From MED-G105 sp038522945 (lineage in GTDB: Bacteria; Pseudomonadota; Alphaproteobacteria; Caulobacterales; Parvularculaceae): DNA of 64,000 bases. The first letter of the stretch is position 1. Each line of letters opens with the position of its first letter. The notes below the pieces were generated by a model. The model was not told the DNA's origin. It did no database searches and was given only the letters and a program-made list of their open reading frames with translations. Below, in pieces: positions 35,199 to 43,699 of the stretch. A program made the position numbers and the translations under genes. The stretch is taken from positions 496,001 to 560,000 of the forward strand of contig JBCBJV010000001.1 in NCBI GenBank assembly GCA_038522945.1. The letters run 5' to 3'.

Positions 35199-36689
35199 AT
35201 GACAGACGCGCCGCACATCCTTGCCATTGATCAGGGCACCACAAGCTCCCGTGCTATTGTATTCGACCGGCAAGGGCGCATCATTGCTAACGCACAACAG
35301 GAATTTCCACAGATTTATCCGAAAGATGGGTGGGTTGAGCACGATCCTGAAGATATCTGGTCAACAGTTCTTTCGGTCAGCCGCGACGCTCTTACACAAG
35401 CAGCAGCTGCCGGGAAAAAAGTAGTCGCGATCGGGATCACAAACCAACGCGAGACGACCTTGGTCTGGGATCGTGAAACCGGAAAGCCCATCCATAACGC
35501 AATCGTCTGGCAAGATCGCAGAACCACTGACCAGTGCCGTGCCCTCAAAGAAGCCGGGCACGAAGATATGATCCGGGCTCGCACCGGATTAGTCCTCGAC
35601 CCTTATTTCTCTGCTTCAAAGATCGCCTGGATCTTGGACAATGTTGAAGGCGCGCGGGCGTCAGCGGAAGCCGGTCACCTCGCCTACGGGACAATCGATA
35701 CGTTTCTGATCTGGCGCCTAACCGGCGGAAAGGTTCACGCCACAGACGCGACCAATGCCAGTCGGACGAGCCTGCTCAACATTGTAAACGGCACCTGGGA
35801 CAACGACCTGCTGGAGCTGTTTTCAGTCCCCGCAAGCGGCCTTGCGAAAGTGCTTGACTGTGCTGACGATTATGGTGTCACCGCAAACGGTATCTTTGGC
35901 GAACCTCTCCCAATCCTTGGCGTCGCAGGAGATCAGCAGGCCGCAACCATTGGCCAAGCAGGCTTTCATCAAGGCGATATAAAGAGCACCTACGGCACGG
36001 GTTGTTTCGTCCTCGTGAACTCAGGTGACAAGATGATCGCCTCACAACACGGCCTTCTTTCGACGATCGGATATCGCCTCGATAAAAAGGTCAGCTATGC
36101 CGTGGAAGGATCGATCTTCATAGCTGGTGCAGCCATCCAGTGGTTGCGTGATGAATTGGGCATTATCCAGAATGCTGCTGAAACTGAGGCCTTGGCCAAA
36201 TCGATTGAGACCAATCAGGGCGTCTATCTGGTCCCCGCTTTTGCCGGACTCGGCGCGCCCTATTGGCAGCCGGAGGCGCGCGGAGCCATGTTCGGCCTCA
36301 CGAGAGGAGCTGGCCGGGCCGCCTTCGCCAGAGCGGCCCTTGAGGCCGTCGCCTATCAAACCAATGACCTGCTTTCAGCCATTAAGGCTGACGGCATTTC
36401 CATCAATCAGCTGCGCGTCGATGGGGGCATGGTCGCGAACGCTTGGCTTCTACAGTCCATGGCCGACATTCTCGATTTACGAATCGTACGGCCAAAAATC
36501 CGAGAAACGACAGCACTTGGTGCCGCTTATCTCGCCGGCTTGAAAGCCGGTCTCTACCGCGACACGGGCGAAATCGCCGACCTATGGGAAGAAGACACAG
36601 CATTTTCGCCATCCCTCGGTGCATCCGCCCGCGAAGAGCTCCTCCAAGGTTGGAAGAATGCTGTTAATCGCACCCTTGTGAGAAACTAA
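35199..36689 (+). CDS. glpK: Glycerol kinase
   Basis: This 496-aa FGGY-family kinase phosphorylates glycerol with ATP to sn-glycerol 3-phosphate. The N-terminus has DQGTTSSRAIVFD and GWVEHDPEDIW. Other typical parts are TNQRETTLVWDRETGKPIHNAIVWQDRRT, then GVAGDQQAA, VYLVPAFAGLGAPYWQPEARG and RVDGGMVANAW. Length is standard. It stands alone, with no glycerol facilitator or dehydrogenase beside it, and forms the left border of the photosynthesis-related block. Confidence 0.97.
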   Translation: MTDAPHILAIDQGTTSSRAIVFDRQGRIIANAQQEFPQIYPKDGWVEHDPEDIWSTVLSVSRDALTQAAAAGKKVVAIGITNQRETTLVWDRETGKPIHNAIVWQDRRTTDQCRALKEAGHEDMIRARTGLVLDPYFSASKIAWILDNVEGARASAEAGHLAYGTIDTFLIWRLTGGKVHATDATNASRTSLLNIVNGTWDNDLLELFSVPASGLAKVLDCADDYGVTANGIFGEPLPILGVAGDQQAATIGQAGFHQGDIKSTYGTGCFVLVNSGDKMIASQHGLLSTIGYRLDKKVSYAVEGSIFIAGAAIQWLRDELGIIQNAAETEALAKSIETNQGVYLVPAFAGLGAPYWQPEARGAMFGLTRGAGRAAFARAALEAVAYQTNDLLSAIKADGISINQLRVDGGMVANAWLLQSMADILDLRIVRPKIRETTALGAAYLAGLKAGLYRDTGEIADLWEEDTAFSPSLGASAREELLQGWKNAVNRTLVRN

Positions 36690-36732
36690 ATCGATACCGG
36701 GTGTGCCGTCGTCCGCGAAAGTGACCCGCCTT

Positions 36733-36750
36733 TGTCAACTGAAGTTGACG
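36733..36750 (+). promoter_or_regulatory. PpsR-type box upstream of the ATP-grasp gene
   Basis: TGTCAACTGAAGTTGACG fits the PpsR/CrtJ form TGT-N12-ACA with one end base changed, and its core GTCAAC-N4-GTTGAC is a perfect palindrome. It lies 43 nt before the ATP-grasp start. A second, weaker half-like site (TGTCAA at 36759) follows. Confidence 0.65.
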
Positions 36751-36793
36751 TTTGGATTTGTCAATCGACACTGAAATCGCTAGGATTTAAGCG

Positions 36794-37990
36794 ATGGCCC
36801 AGACAGTTCTCTTGACCCTCGGGCGCCTGCCGAAGGGCCTGGAAGTGGCGCGTAGCCTTGCAGCAGCAGGATGCCGCGTGCTTGTGGCGGACCCCCATGG
36901 TCAGCATCTCTGCGTTCCGTCAAACGCAGTGCACAAATCATTCCGAACTCCCGCGCCTTCACGATCTGCCGAAGCTTATCTCGACCGCCTTGTCGATATA
37001 GTCGAGACTGAACGAGTTGATTTGATCGTCCCGGTTTCAGAGGAAATCTTGTTTGTCTCTCAGCTTAAGGGCCGGCTTCCCCCCGGGGCAGCAGTTTTCT
37101 CAGACCGTTTTGAAACGCTCCTTAACCTTCATCATAAAGGTCATTTTTGCGAACTGGCGCGCACCCATGGCTTACCGGTACCTCATAGTGTTGTTGCGTC
37201 AGATCCAGATGCCGTTTCCCTCGCTGAGGCCAGCGATTTCGTTATCAAGCCTGTTCTGGGGTGTTCGGGCGATGGGCTCTCCTACCATCGGCGAGGAGAC
37301 CCAATTCCTGAAAGAAATCGCAAGTCTGATCTCCTTGTCCAACAGAAAATTGAGGGGACGCTGGTGAGCGCGATGGCCGTCGCGCGAGACGGCGCGACTC
37401 TCGGGACGTCAATTTACAAGGGCACCCTTTTTTCAGGCACAGTCGCCACGAGTTTCGAACGGATCGTCGGGATGGAAACGCTCTCTACCCTGATTAATAA
37501 TTTCATCCACCGATTGGACTTTACGGGATTCATCTCATTCGATGTCATAGTAGACCAGGATGATCGGCCGTGGTTCATCGAATGTAACCCACGCTTGACG
37601 AGTGCTGTTCATTTTTTTGATCCGGAAGATCTCGCTGCAGCCATTCTGGAAACCCCACCCCTGGCAAAAATTGGATTTAGGCCCCAAGCAAGGTTCCAAG
37701 AAGGGCACACAACACTAATGGAGGCATACGGAAAAATCTTCCAGCCAAGGGAGTTTTGGCGACGTTTGGGCCTTCTAAGACATAGCCGAGACGTCCTTTG
37801 GTCGAGCCGCGATCCCCTGCCCTTTCTCTTGATGACCCCCATGTCGTGGCGCGTCCTAGGCGACGCCCTATTCAACGGTTTGTCAATCGGCAAGGCCGTT
37901 ACCAAAGACATTACCTGGGTCAATGGCCAACATAGTCTACCCCAACAAACTCGCACATCGGTTAACCATGAACTTTCACACGGCACTTAA
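36794..37990 (+). CDS. ATP-grasp domain ligase, likely PpsR-controlled
   Basis: This 398-aa protein is an ATP-grasp enzyme of the carbamoyl-phosphate-synthase type. An N-terminal Rossmann-like part (residues 3-115) precedes FVIKPVLGCSGDGLSY (Lys152), QQKIEGTLVSAMAV and the metal-binding FTGFISFDVI with ECNPRLTSAVHFF (Glu263, Asn265, Arg267). Such enzymes form an acyl phosphate and couple it to an amine or thiol. A C-terminal 110-residue part is unrecognised and Trp/Arg-rich. The gene is preceded by a PpsR-type box and overlaps the convergent P450 gene by 29 nt. I do not know it as a canonical PGC gene; substrate is unknown. Confidence 0.8.
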   Translation: MAQTVLLTLGRLPKGLEVARSLAAAGCRVLVADPHGQHLCVPSNAVHKSFRTPAPSRSAEAYLDRLVDIVETERVDLIVPVSEEILFVSQLKGRLPPGAAVFSDRFETLLNLHHKGHFCELARTHGLPVPHSVVASDPDAVSLAEASDFVIKPVLGCSGDGLSYHRRGDPIPERNRKSDLLVQQKIEGTLVSAMAVARDGATLGTSIYKGTLFSGTVATSFERIVGMETLSTLINNFIHRLDFTGFISFDVIVDQDDRPWFIECNPRLTSAVHFFDPEDLAAAILETPPLAKIGFRPQARFQEGHTTLMEAYGKIFQPREFWRRLGLLRHSRDVLWSSRDPLPFLLMTPMSWRVLGDALFNGLSIGKAVTKDITWVNGQHSLPQQTRTSVNHELSHGT

Positions 37991-39350
37991 TTTCGCGGAC
38001 CGGCCTCGTCGTCAGTCTAGCTACAGGGTGAACGTCCTGACCGCTGACGATTTCGAATTCAAACTGGCGGATCAGTTCAGCAATAATCAGCACACTCTCA
38101 ATTTGGGCAAACCCAGCGCCAATACAGGTATGGGGCCCACTGCCAAAGGGAAAAAACGCAAGGTGTTGTCCGATTTTGTCATTGGGAGGCAAGAAGCGGT
38201 CAGCTTGAAATTCGTCCGGATTAGACCAATACGCCATATGCCGATGGGTGGTCCACGGCGCAATCATGACGAGTGCCCCGCGCCGTATAGACACCTCACC
38301 TATCTTTGTTGGCTTCATCGCGACCCGCGGCATGAAGGTGATCGGCGGATACAGACGAAGGGCTTCAAAAAAAACGCTTTTCGCCAGAACGAGCGATTTG
38401 ATGTTTTGAAACGTGATTGCGTCATCGCCAACAACGCCCTCAACTTCATAACGCAGGCCTTTTGCGAGGCTTGGTTCACTTGCCAGAAAATAGAACAACC
38501 AGGAAAGCGCGCTCGCCGTGGTCTCGTGCCCAGCCAAAAAGAAAACGCCAAGCTGATCGATCAGCTCTTCCCGAGTAAACGGCTCTCCCGTCTCGGTGTC
38601 GCGGGCGGCGATGACCGCACTGGCAATATCATTGTAAGTACCGTCGGGCGCCTCAAGGTGTGTATCAATGAGCTTGCCGAGATGATCACGAATACGTTGG
38701 GCCGCACCCAAAACGGCGCTGCTTTGTACCGGCTTCTTCCAGGCGGGATCAACAATCAGCCTCCAGACTTTCACTTGAGCAACGTCCCGTTCGAAGATTA
38801 CGAAATCATCAAACACATCACGGGCAACGTCGTCATCCAACGGGATCGAAAAAACCGTTCGGCAAATAATGTCCGCCGCCAGATGGCTCATAAACAGATC
38901 AAGCGAGAACGCTTCACCACTTTCACAAAGCCTTTTTATGCGCGCCACATGATCGTCCACCGCTGCCTTCATCGAAGTGAAAGCAATGCCGAGACGCATC
39001 ATGGAAAACGCGGGATCGATCATGGCTCGCTGTCTTCGCCATGTCTCGCCGCTGGAGACAAAAATGGAATTACCGATGAGCGACTCAAGAGCGTTGACCA
39101 TAAGATCGCTCTTTGGGAAGATTTCATCCACATCAAGCATAACCTGTCGGACAAGGCTTGGCTCATTCACGAGCAAGATCGATCGACGCGAATATCCGAG
39201 AAACGTGGCGTCAGACGTGTAGGCGTTTGCCGGCAAGAGACTCAAAAGGTCGCCCTCACCCTGAACGATCGTTCGCGCAAGGGACGCGATGGGCGGCAAT
39301 GGCTGAGGCCTTGGCGGCGTGAAACGGGCGATACTCGAGTAGCTGGTCAT
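37962..39350 (-). CDS. Cytochrome P450
   Basis: This 462-aa protein has all P450 signatures. It has the C-helix WRRQR, the oxygen-binding AGHETT at residues 273-278, the ExxR motif EALR at 329-332, and the haem loop FPFGSGPHTCIG with the thiolate Cys409. There is no membrane anchor, so it is a soluble class needing a ferredoxin and reductase. No such partner lies nearby. The ATG at 39350 is preferred because AGGA lies 6 nt upstream. It is divergent from the membrane-protein/crtD unit by only 35 nt, which hints at shared control. The substrate may be a carotenoid or other lipid, but this is inference. Confidence 0.92.
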   Translation of the reverse strand: MTSYSSIARFTPPRPQPLPPIASLARTIVQGEGDLLSLLPANAYTSDATFLGYSRRSILLVNEPSLVRQVMLDVDEIFPKSDLMVNALESLIGNSIFVSSGETWRRQRAMIDPAFSMMRLGIAFTSMKAAVDDHVARIKRLCESGEAFSLDLFMSHLAADIICRTVFSIPLDDDVARDVFDDFVIFERDVAQVKVWRLIVDPAWKKPVQSSAVLGAAQRIRDHLGKLIDTHLEAPDGTYNDIASAVIAARDTETGEPFTREELIDQLGVFFLAGHETTASALSWLFYFLASEPSLAKGLRYEVEGVVGDDAITFQNIKSLVLAKSVFFEALRLYPPITFMPRVAMKPTKIGEVSIRRGALVMIAPWTTHRHMAYWSNPDEFQADRFLPPNDKIGQHLAFFPFGSGPHTCIGAGFAQIESVLIIAELIRQFEFEIVSGQDVHPVARLTTRPVREIKCRVKVHG

Positions 39351-39385
39351 ATTCCTGGAACGACACCCATATTGCGGGGTATGAA

Positions 39386-40141
39386 ATGAACTCTGCACAC
39401 CACCTATTTGATATCCTGATCGCCCTGCATATTACAACCGGCGCACCCGGCTTGATTGCTTTCTGGCTCCCTGTCGTGACCAAGAAAGGAAGCCAGCTTC
39501 ACAAAGTGTCAGGCCGTGCCTTCACAGTCATGATGCTCCTCACCGCCTCATTCGCTGTCGCAATGGCGACGCTGACCATAAGCCATCCAATTAAGACGCA
39601 TCCCCAATTGATGGAGATAGATGCGTTTTCGGATCCAGTGTTGATCAGAGGTATCTTCGGTTGGATGATGCTCTATCTGGGGATCCTTACGATCAACCTT
39701 GCCTGGTACGGCTGGGTTACGGTTCGCCACAAGACCGAGCACGAAAAAATGCGTGGGCCAATTAATCTAGCTATGCAAGGCCTCCTAACAGTCGCTTCCC
39801 TTAACTGCGCCGTACAGGGGATGCTTATCCAACAGCCCATGATGATCGGTATTTCAATGGTTGGCTTCGCCACAGTCGCCACTAACATGTGGTTCATTTT
39901 GAACCGATCACCGAAACCAATTGATTGGCTGTTGGAGCACATAAAAGCGCTAGTGGGTACAGGGATCTCCGTTTACACCGCATTCTTTGCTTTCGGCGCT
40001 GTAAGGCTTATGCCGCAACTGGCCCTTGCGCCAATCCTTTGGGCGATCCCACTGATCATCGGATTGACCTTGATCATATACCATCAGCGTACGGTTATTG
40101 ACCGCTCCGCCTTTCGACGCCCCTCGCGTTCAACTGCATGA
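39386..40141 (+). CDS. DUF2306-like integral membrane protein
   Basis: This 251-aa protein has about six or seven hydrophobic segments. Its start (ALHITTGAPGLIAFWLPVVTKKGSQLHKVSGRAF) resembles DUF2306-type membrane proteins, which have a KGxxxHxxxG turn after the first helix. A short hydrophilic loop carries HKTEHEKMRGPINLAMQG. The stop codon overlaps the crtD start (ATGA), so the two proteins are made together. It is not one of the standard photosynthesis genes I know. It could aid pigment membrane insertion or be a passenger; no function is assigned. Confidence 0.72.
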   Translation: MNSAHHLFDILIALHITTGAPGLIAFWLPVVTKKGSQLHKVSGRAFTVMMLLTASFAVAMATLTISHPIKTHPQLMEIDAFSDPVLIRGIFGWMMLYLGILTINLAWYGWVTVRHKTEHEKMRGPINLAMQGLLTVASLNCAVQGMLIQQPMMIGISMVGFATVATNMWFILNRSPKPIDWLLEHIKALVGTGISVYTAFFAFGAVRLMPQLALAPILWAIPLIIGLTLIIYHQRTVIDRSAFRRPSRSTA

Positions 40142-41649
40142 CAACAGCGCCGCGTAAAGCAATCGTCATCGGTGCCGGCATGGGCGGATTATCTGCCGCG
40201 ATTGATTTGGCGCGTCTCGGTCTTGAGGTGACTGTCCTTGAAAAAGAGCCACGCGAGGGAGGCAAGGCACGGCGCGTTCCTGTCAATGGAACGCTGATCG
40301 ACGCAGGTCCCACCGTCTTTACTATGCGCTGGATTTTCGACGGGCTTTTCAATGACGCCGGATCAAGGCTGGAAGACTTCCTTAGCTTTCAGAAGGCGGA
40401 CGTTCTGGCACGCCATGCCTGGACATCGGGGGGCGTTCTCGACTTGTTTGCAGATCGCAAGGCAACGGAAGAAGCGATTGGGGTTTTTGCAGGCCCAAGG
40501 GAAGCCGCAGGATACCGGTCTTTTTGTGACCAAAGTGCACGGATTTTCTCGACCTTAAGGGACACGTTTATCGCCGATCAGCGACCAACGCTCTTCGATG
40601 TAATGAAGCGAGTTGGCTTTTTCAGGATTGGGGCTCTCCTCGGCACCAAACCCCTAACTACATTTTGGCATGAACTTGGCAGCCACTTCAACGATCCGCG
40701 CTTGCGACAACTATTCGGTCGGTATGCCACTTATGTTGGGTCGTCTCCATGGAAAACAACTGCCACACTGATGCTCGTCGCCCACGTTGAACAAGACGGT
40801 GTCTGGTATGTTGACGGGGGCATGGCTGCCGTTGCAAGTGCCATGCGAAAGCTAGCACAGAATCTCGGCGTCAAGTTTCAGTTTGATACAAGGATCGAGA
40901 AGATTGGCCTAAATGGTGGCTCTGTCAGCCACCTGGACGTGAGTATTGCTGATCAAACAGATCGCATTGATACAGAACTTGTCGTCTTTAACGGAGACGT
41001 AGCAGCCCTCGCGGATGGATTGCTCGAAGGCCAGGCAAACTCCGCTACCAAGCCAGTTGCGCAAAAACACCGATCATTATCGGCGTTCACAGCATGCTTT
41101 ACTGGCACGCCGCAAGGCCTACCGCTCAGCTTCCACAATGTCTTTTTTGCCGATGATTATCACGCAGAGTTCGACGCCTTATTCAGTGATCAGAAGATTA
41201 CCGAGCGCCCGACAGTCTATTTATGCGCACAAGACCGGCAAGGAGGCGAACTGCAAGCAGGTGAAAGTGAACGTTTTCTGGCACTCATTAATGCACCTGC
41301 AAATGGCGACACAAAAGACTATGGGCCAAGCTATACAGAAGTCTTGGTCAACCGGATCCACGCCATGTTCGACCAATGTGGGCTGTCTTTGAACATAGAC
41401 CCTGCCCACTCCACAATCACCGATCCATCCGGCTTCCATCAGTTGTTCCCCGCGACTGGTGGTGCCCTCTACGGGCGGGCAAGCCATGGGATGATGGCAA
41501 GCTTTGCGAGAGAGGGGGCGCGAACCAAAATCAAAGGGCTCTATCTTGCGGGGGGATCCGTTCATCCGGGACCGGGCGTGCCCATGGCGGTGATGTCGGG
41601 ACGTCTTGCTGCGACCCAAATTCAAGCGGACGCTGCACCTTCGCGTTGA
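40138..41649 (+). CDS. crtD: Carotenoid 3,4-desaturase (CrtD)
   Basis: This 503-aa FAD-dependent desaturase belongs to the phytoene-desaturase family and most resembles CrtD. CrtD introduces the 3,4 double bond in 1-hydroxy carotenoids of the spheroidene/spirilloxanthin pathway. The N-terminal fold is IVIGAGMGGLSAAIDLARLG, followed by VLEKEPREGGKARR and LIDAGPTVFTMRWIFD, the last typical of CrtD. The C-terminal FAD motif is GLYLAGGSVHPGPGVPMAVMSG. A CrtI-type phytoene desaturase is less likely. No crtC, crtF, crtI, crtB or crtE is in the window, so the pathway must continue elsewhere. Confidence 0.88.
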   Translation: MTTAPRKAIVIGAGMGGLSAAIDLARLGLEVTVLEKEPREGGKARRVPVNGTLIDAGPTVFTMRWIFDGLFNDAGSRLEDFLSFQKADVLARHAWTSGGVLDLFADRKATEEAIGVFAGPREAAGYRSFCDQSARIFSTLRDTFIADQRPTLFDVMKRVGFFRIGALLGTKPLTTFWHELGSHFNDPRLRQLFGRYATYVGSSPWKTTATLMLVAHVEQDGVWYVDGGMAAVASAMRKLAQNLGVKFQFDTRIEKIGLNGGSVSHLDVSIADQTDRIDTELVVFNGDVAALADGLLEGQANSATKPVAQKHRSLSAFTACFTGTPQGLPLSFHNVFFADDYHAEFDALFSDQKITERPTVYLCAQDRQGGELQAGESERFLALINAPANGDTKDYGPSYTEVLVNRIHAMFDQCGLSLNIDPAHSTITDPSGFHQLFPATGGALYGRASHGMMASFAREGARTKIKGLYLAGGSVHPGPGVPMAVMSGRLAATQIQADAAPSR

Positions 41650-41661
41650 TACTCTGGCTTT

Positions 41662-41946
41662 CTAGCGTTTAGGGTCAGCGCTTAGTTTGATGATGCTAAA
41701 GAGACAGAATGCGTGGGCCACACCGGATACCGCGAGTGAGGCCGCCAAGACTGGGTGGCTACCGCCGATCATGGCAAAACGCACAGCTATGGTTAGCGCG
41801 GCTCCGGCTAGGAGGAATGAGAAGACTGCGGGGAGCACGCTCTCTCGACCCGTTTTTCTTGCCCAAACAGAGAAAGCAACCGCTTCAACTGCAATCAGTA
41901 TGAGGATGAAATCAATAAACTCCAATGGCAGAATGATCGAGGTCAT
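41662..41946 (-). CDS. Small membrane protein coupled to tspO
   Basis: This 94-aa protein has three hydrophobic segments (about residues 4-24, 35-60 and 65-88) and no recognisable domain. It overlaps the tspO stop by 4 nt, so it is likely translated with it. It converges with crtD. No function is assigned. Confidence 0.6.
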   Translation of the reverse strand: MTSIILPLEFIDFILILIAVEAVAFSVWARKTGRESVLPAVFSFLLAGAALTIAVRFAMIGGSHPVLAASLAVSGVAHAFCLFSIIKLSADPKR

Positions 41947-42413
41947 AGGTGGTTATCTCTAACAACCCGAAGATTGAGATACCCGGCAAATGTCACCCAA
42001 AGAAGATAGGGCACTAGATAAACGACAGCTATTTGCGACATCGGCATACAAGCCAAGATCAAAGCCAGCACTGACGCCCAAAGCAGTCCGACTTCGAAAA
42101 GCGCCAAGCCAGGCCGTTTGATCCGAAAAAACAAGGCGCTCCAGGCGATATTCAAGGTCGCATTCACCAAAAAAACTGAAATCAACAATCGCTGGCCAGC
42201 CACAGAGATTGCCCCTTCCCATGCCGCAAGAAATGCCATGACGGTCAGGATATAAATCACTGTCCAAGCTGGTCCGAATAGCCAGTCCGGCGGGTTTAAT
42301 CTCGATTTCCGGAGGGAGCGATACCACGGCCCCACGTCGGTCAAGAGACCACCGAGGATTGCAACAATAATCGCCGTCGCGCTAGACCAGATGAGAGGGG
42401 CGCTGAAAGTCAC
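41943..42413 (-). CDS. tspO: TspO/MBR family sensory protein
   Basis: This 156-aa membrane protein has five helices and the tryptophan-rich family features: PPDWLFGPAWTVIYILTVMAFLAAW, NATLNIAWSALFF and VPYLLWVTFAGYLN. TspO (CrtK) proteins bind porphyrin intermediates and, in Rhodobacter, modulate expression of pigment genes under oxygen. In Rhodobacter it lies between crt genes; here it follows bchP and is beside crtD. It is separated from bchP by 18 nt and follows it on the same strand. Confidence 0.95.
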   Translation of the reverse strand: MTFSAPLIWSSATAIIVAILGGLLTDVGPWYRSLRKSRLNPPDWLFGPAWTVIYILTVMAFLAAWEGAISVAGQRLLISVFLVNATLNIAWSALFFRIKRPGLALFEVGLLWASVLALILACMPMSQIAVVYLVPYLLWVTFAGYLNLRVVRDNHL

Positions 42414-42431
42414 AAGCGCCCTCCAGCGGCC

Positions 42432-43652
42432 CTACCTTGAGGCCGGCGCGAGGCCGAGTAAATGAGCGAGGTCCTTGAAGAAGATTTTCGCATGGGCGCT
42501 GTGATTTGCTTTCACAAGACGCTTGTTCATATACGCGTCCCAAGTCAAGCGCTGGACATCCTCGTCCTTGCAAATGCTCACAAACCGCTCGCGGCGTTTA
42601 TCGTTGCGATACCAAAAATGCTGCATGATGCCGAGAATGAAAAAGACCTTGCCATGCTCAGAAAGATACTTCCGTCTTGCCTGAGCCAAGGCGCTTGCGT
42701 CGGATGTTTCCAAGGCTTCATGCACAGCGCCTGCGGCAATCCGCCCACCAATCATTGCATAATAGATCCCCTCGCCAGACGCAGGAGCGACGCAGCCAGC
42801 AGCATCACCGGCGAGCAATACATCTCGTCCATTGTCCCATTTCTTCATAGGCTTCAGAGGGATTGGCGCGCCTTCGCAACGCACCGTTTCCTGATCAGTT
42901 AGATCCGTCACACCACGGAGCTCTTTGATTGCACCACGTAAGGAAAAGCCCTTATTTGCACTGCCAACACCGACCGACGTGGTTTCGCCGTGAGGGAAAA
43001 TCCACGCATAGAAATCAGGTGACAAATTGCCTTGATAATAGATATCGCACCGAGCCGGATCAAAAGCGCCCGTATCATTGGCCGGCGATTTAATGATCTC
43101 GTGGTAGGCAAAAACATGCTTGGGTTTTCGCACGTGGGGCAACGCATGAGCTGCGACACGGGAGTTCGCGCCATCTGCCCCAATGACATATTTTGCCCTG
43201 ACGATTTCCGTCGGATCCGTCTTTTGGGCGCCTTTCCGGCGGTACTCAATCAGCGCACCGCCAGCTTTATTTGAAGTATAAGATAGATAAGTGCCATCAA
43301 TACGCGTCGCGCCAGCCGCGACAGCGCGCTCTCGCAGCCATTCATCAAAATGTTCACGATCGACCATCCCTACCGAGCCACCTTCGATCGGCATATCCAC
43401 GCTCTGGTTTGAAGGGGCGATCATTCGTGCGCTTTGTGCCTCAGCGACAATTTGTGACTCGGGGATAGCAAAATCACGGATCAATCTAGGGGGGATTGCA
43501 CCGCCGCAAGGTTTGATCCTCCCGCGCTTGTCCAACAGCAGGACGGACCAACCGTTTCGGGCAAGATCGGTCGCAGCGGTTGCGCCTGCCGGACCGCCGC
43601 CAACGACCACAACATCAAAAGCGGGAGTTTCTCGCTGTCTACTTGAAGTCAT
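42432..43652 (-). CDS. bchP: Geranylgeranyl-bacteriochlorophyll reductase
   Basis: This 406-aa flavoprotein reduces the geranylgeranyl tail of bacteriochlorophyll to phytyl. The FAD fold is FDVVVVGGGPAGATAATDLARNGWSVLLLDKRG, followed by KPCGGAIPPRLI. Further features are VRAKYVIGADGANSRVA and LLAGDAAGCVAPASGEGIYYAM. The ending LLGLAPASR is typical. It is the fifth gene of the aerR-ppsR-bchG-bch2-bchP run, and its ATG lies 47 nt after the bch2 stop. Confidence 0.96.
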   Translation of the reverse strand: MTSSRQRETPAFDVVVVGGGPAGATAATDLARNGWSVLLLDKRGRIKPCGGAIPPRLIRDFAIPESQIVAEAQSARMIAPSNQSVDMPIEGGSVGMVDREHFDEWLRERAVAAGATRIDGTYLSYTSNKAGGALIEYRRKGAQKTDPTEIVRAKYVIGADGANSRVAAHALPHVRKPKHVFAYHEIIKSPANDTGAFDPARCDIYYQGNLSPDFYAWIFPHGETTSVGVGSANKGFSLRGAIKELRGVTDLTDQETVRCEGAPIPLKPMKKWDNGRDVLLAGDAAGCVAPASGEGIYYAMIGGRIAAGAVHEALETSDASALAQARRKYLSEHGKVFFILGIMQHFWYRNDKRRERFVSICKDEDVQRLTWDAYMNKRLVKANHSAHAKIFFKDLAHLLGLAPASR

Positions 43653-43699
43653 TCCTATACCGCCTTTTCTAAAATCTATAGAACTTGCTCTGCCGATCG

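Noticed and set aside
36759..36776. A second PpsR box before the ATP-grasp gene
   Set aside because: Only the TGTCAA half is good; the other end reads AAA, so it is too degenerate to list as a site.
37923..39389. A 488-codon open frame on the plus strand opposite the P450 gene
   Set aside because: The minus strand encodes a P450 with all signature motifs; the plus-strand frame has no recognisable domain and reflects codon bias of the P450 gene.
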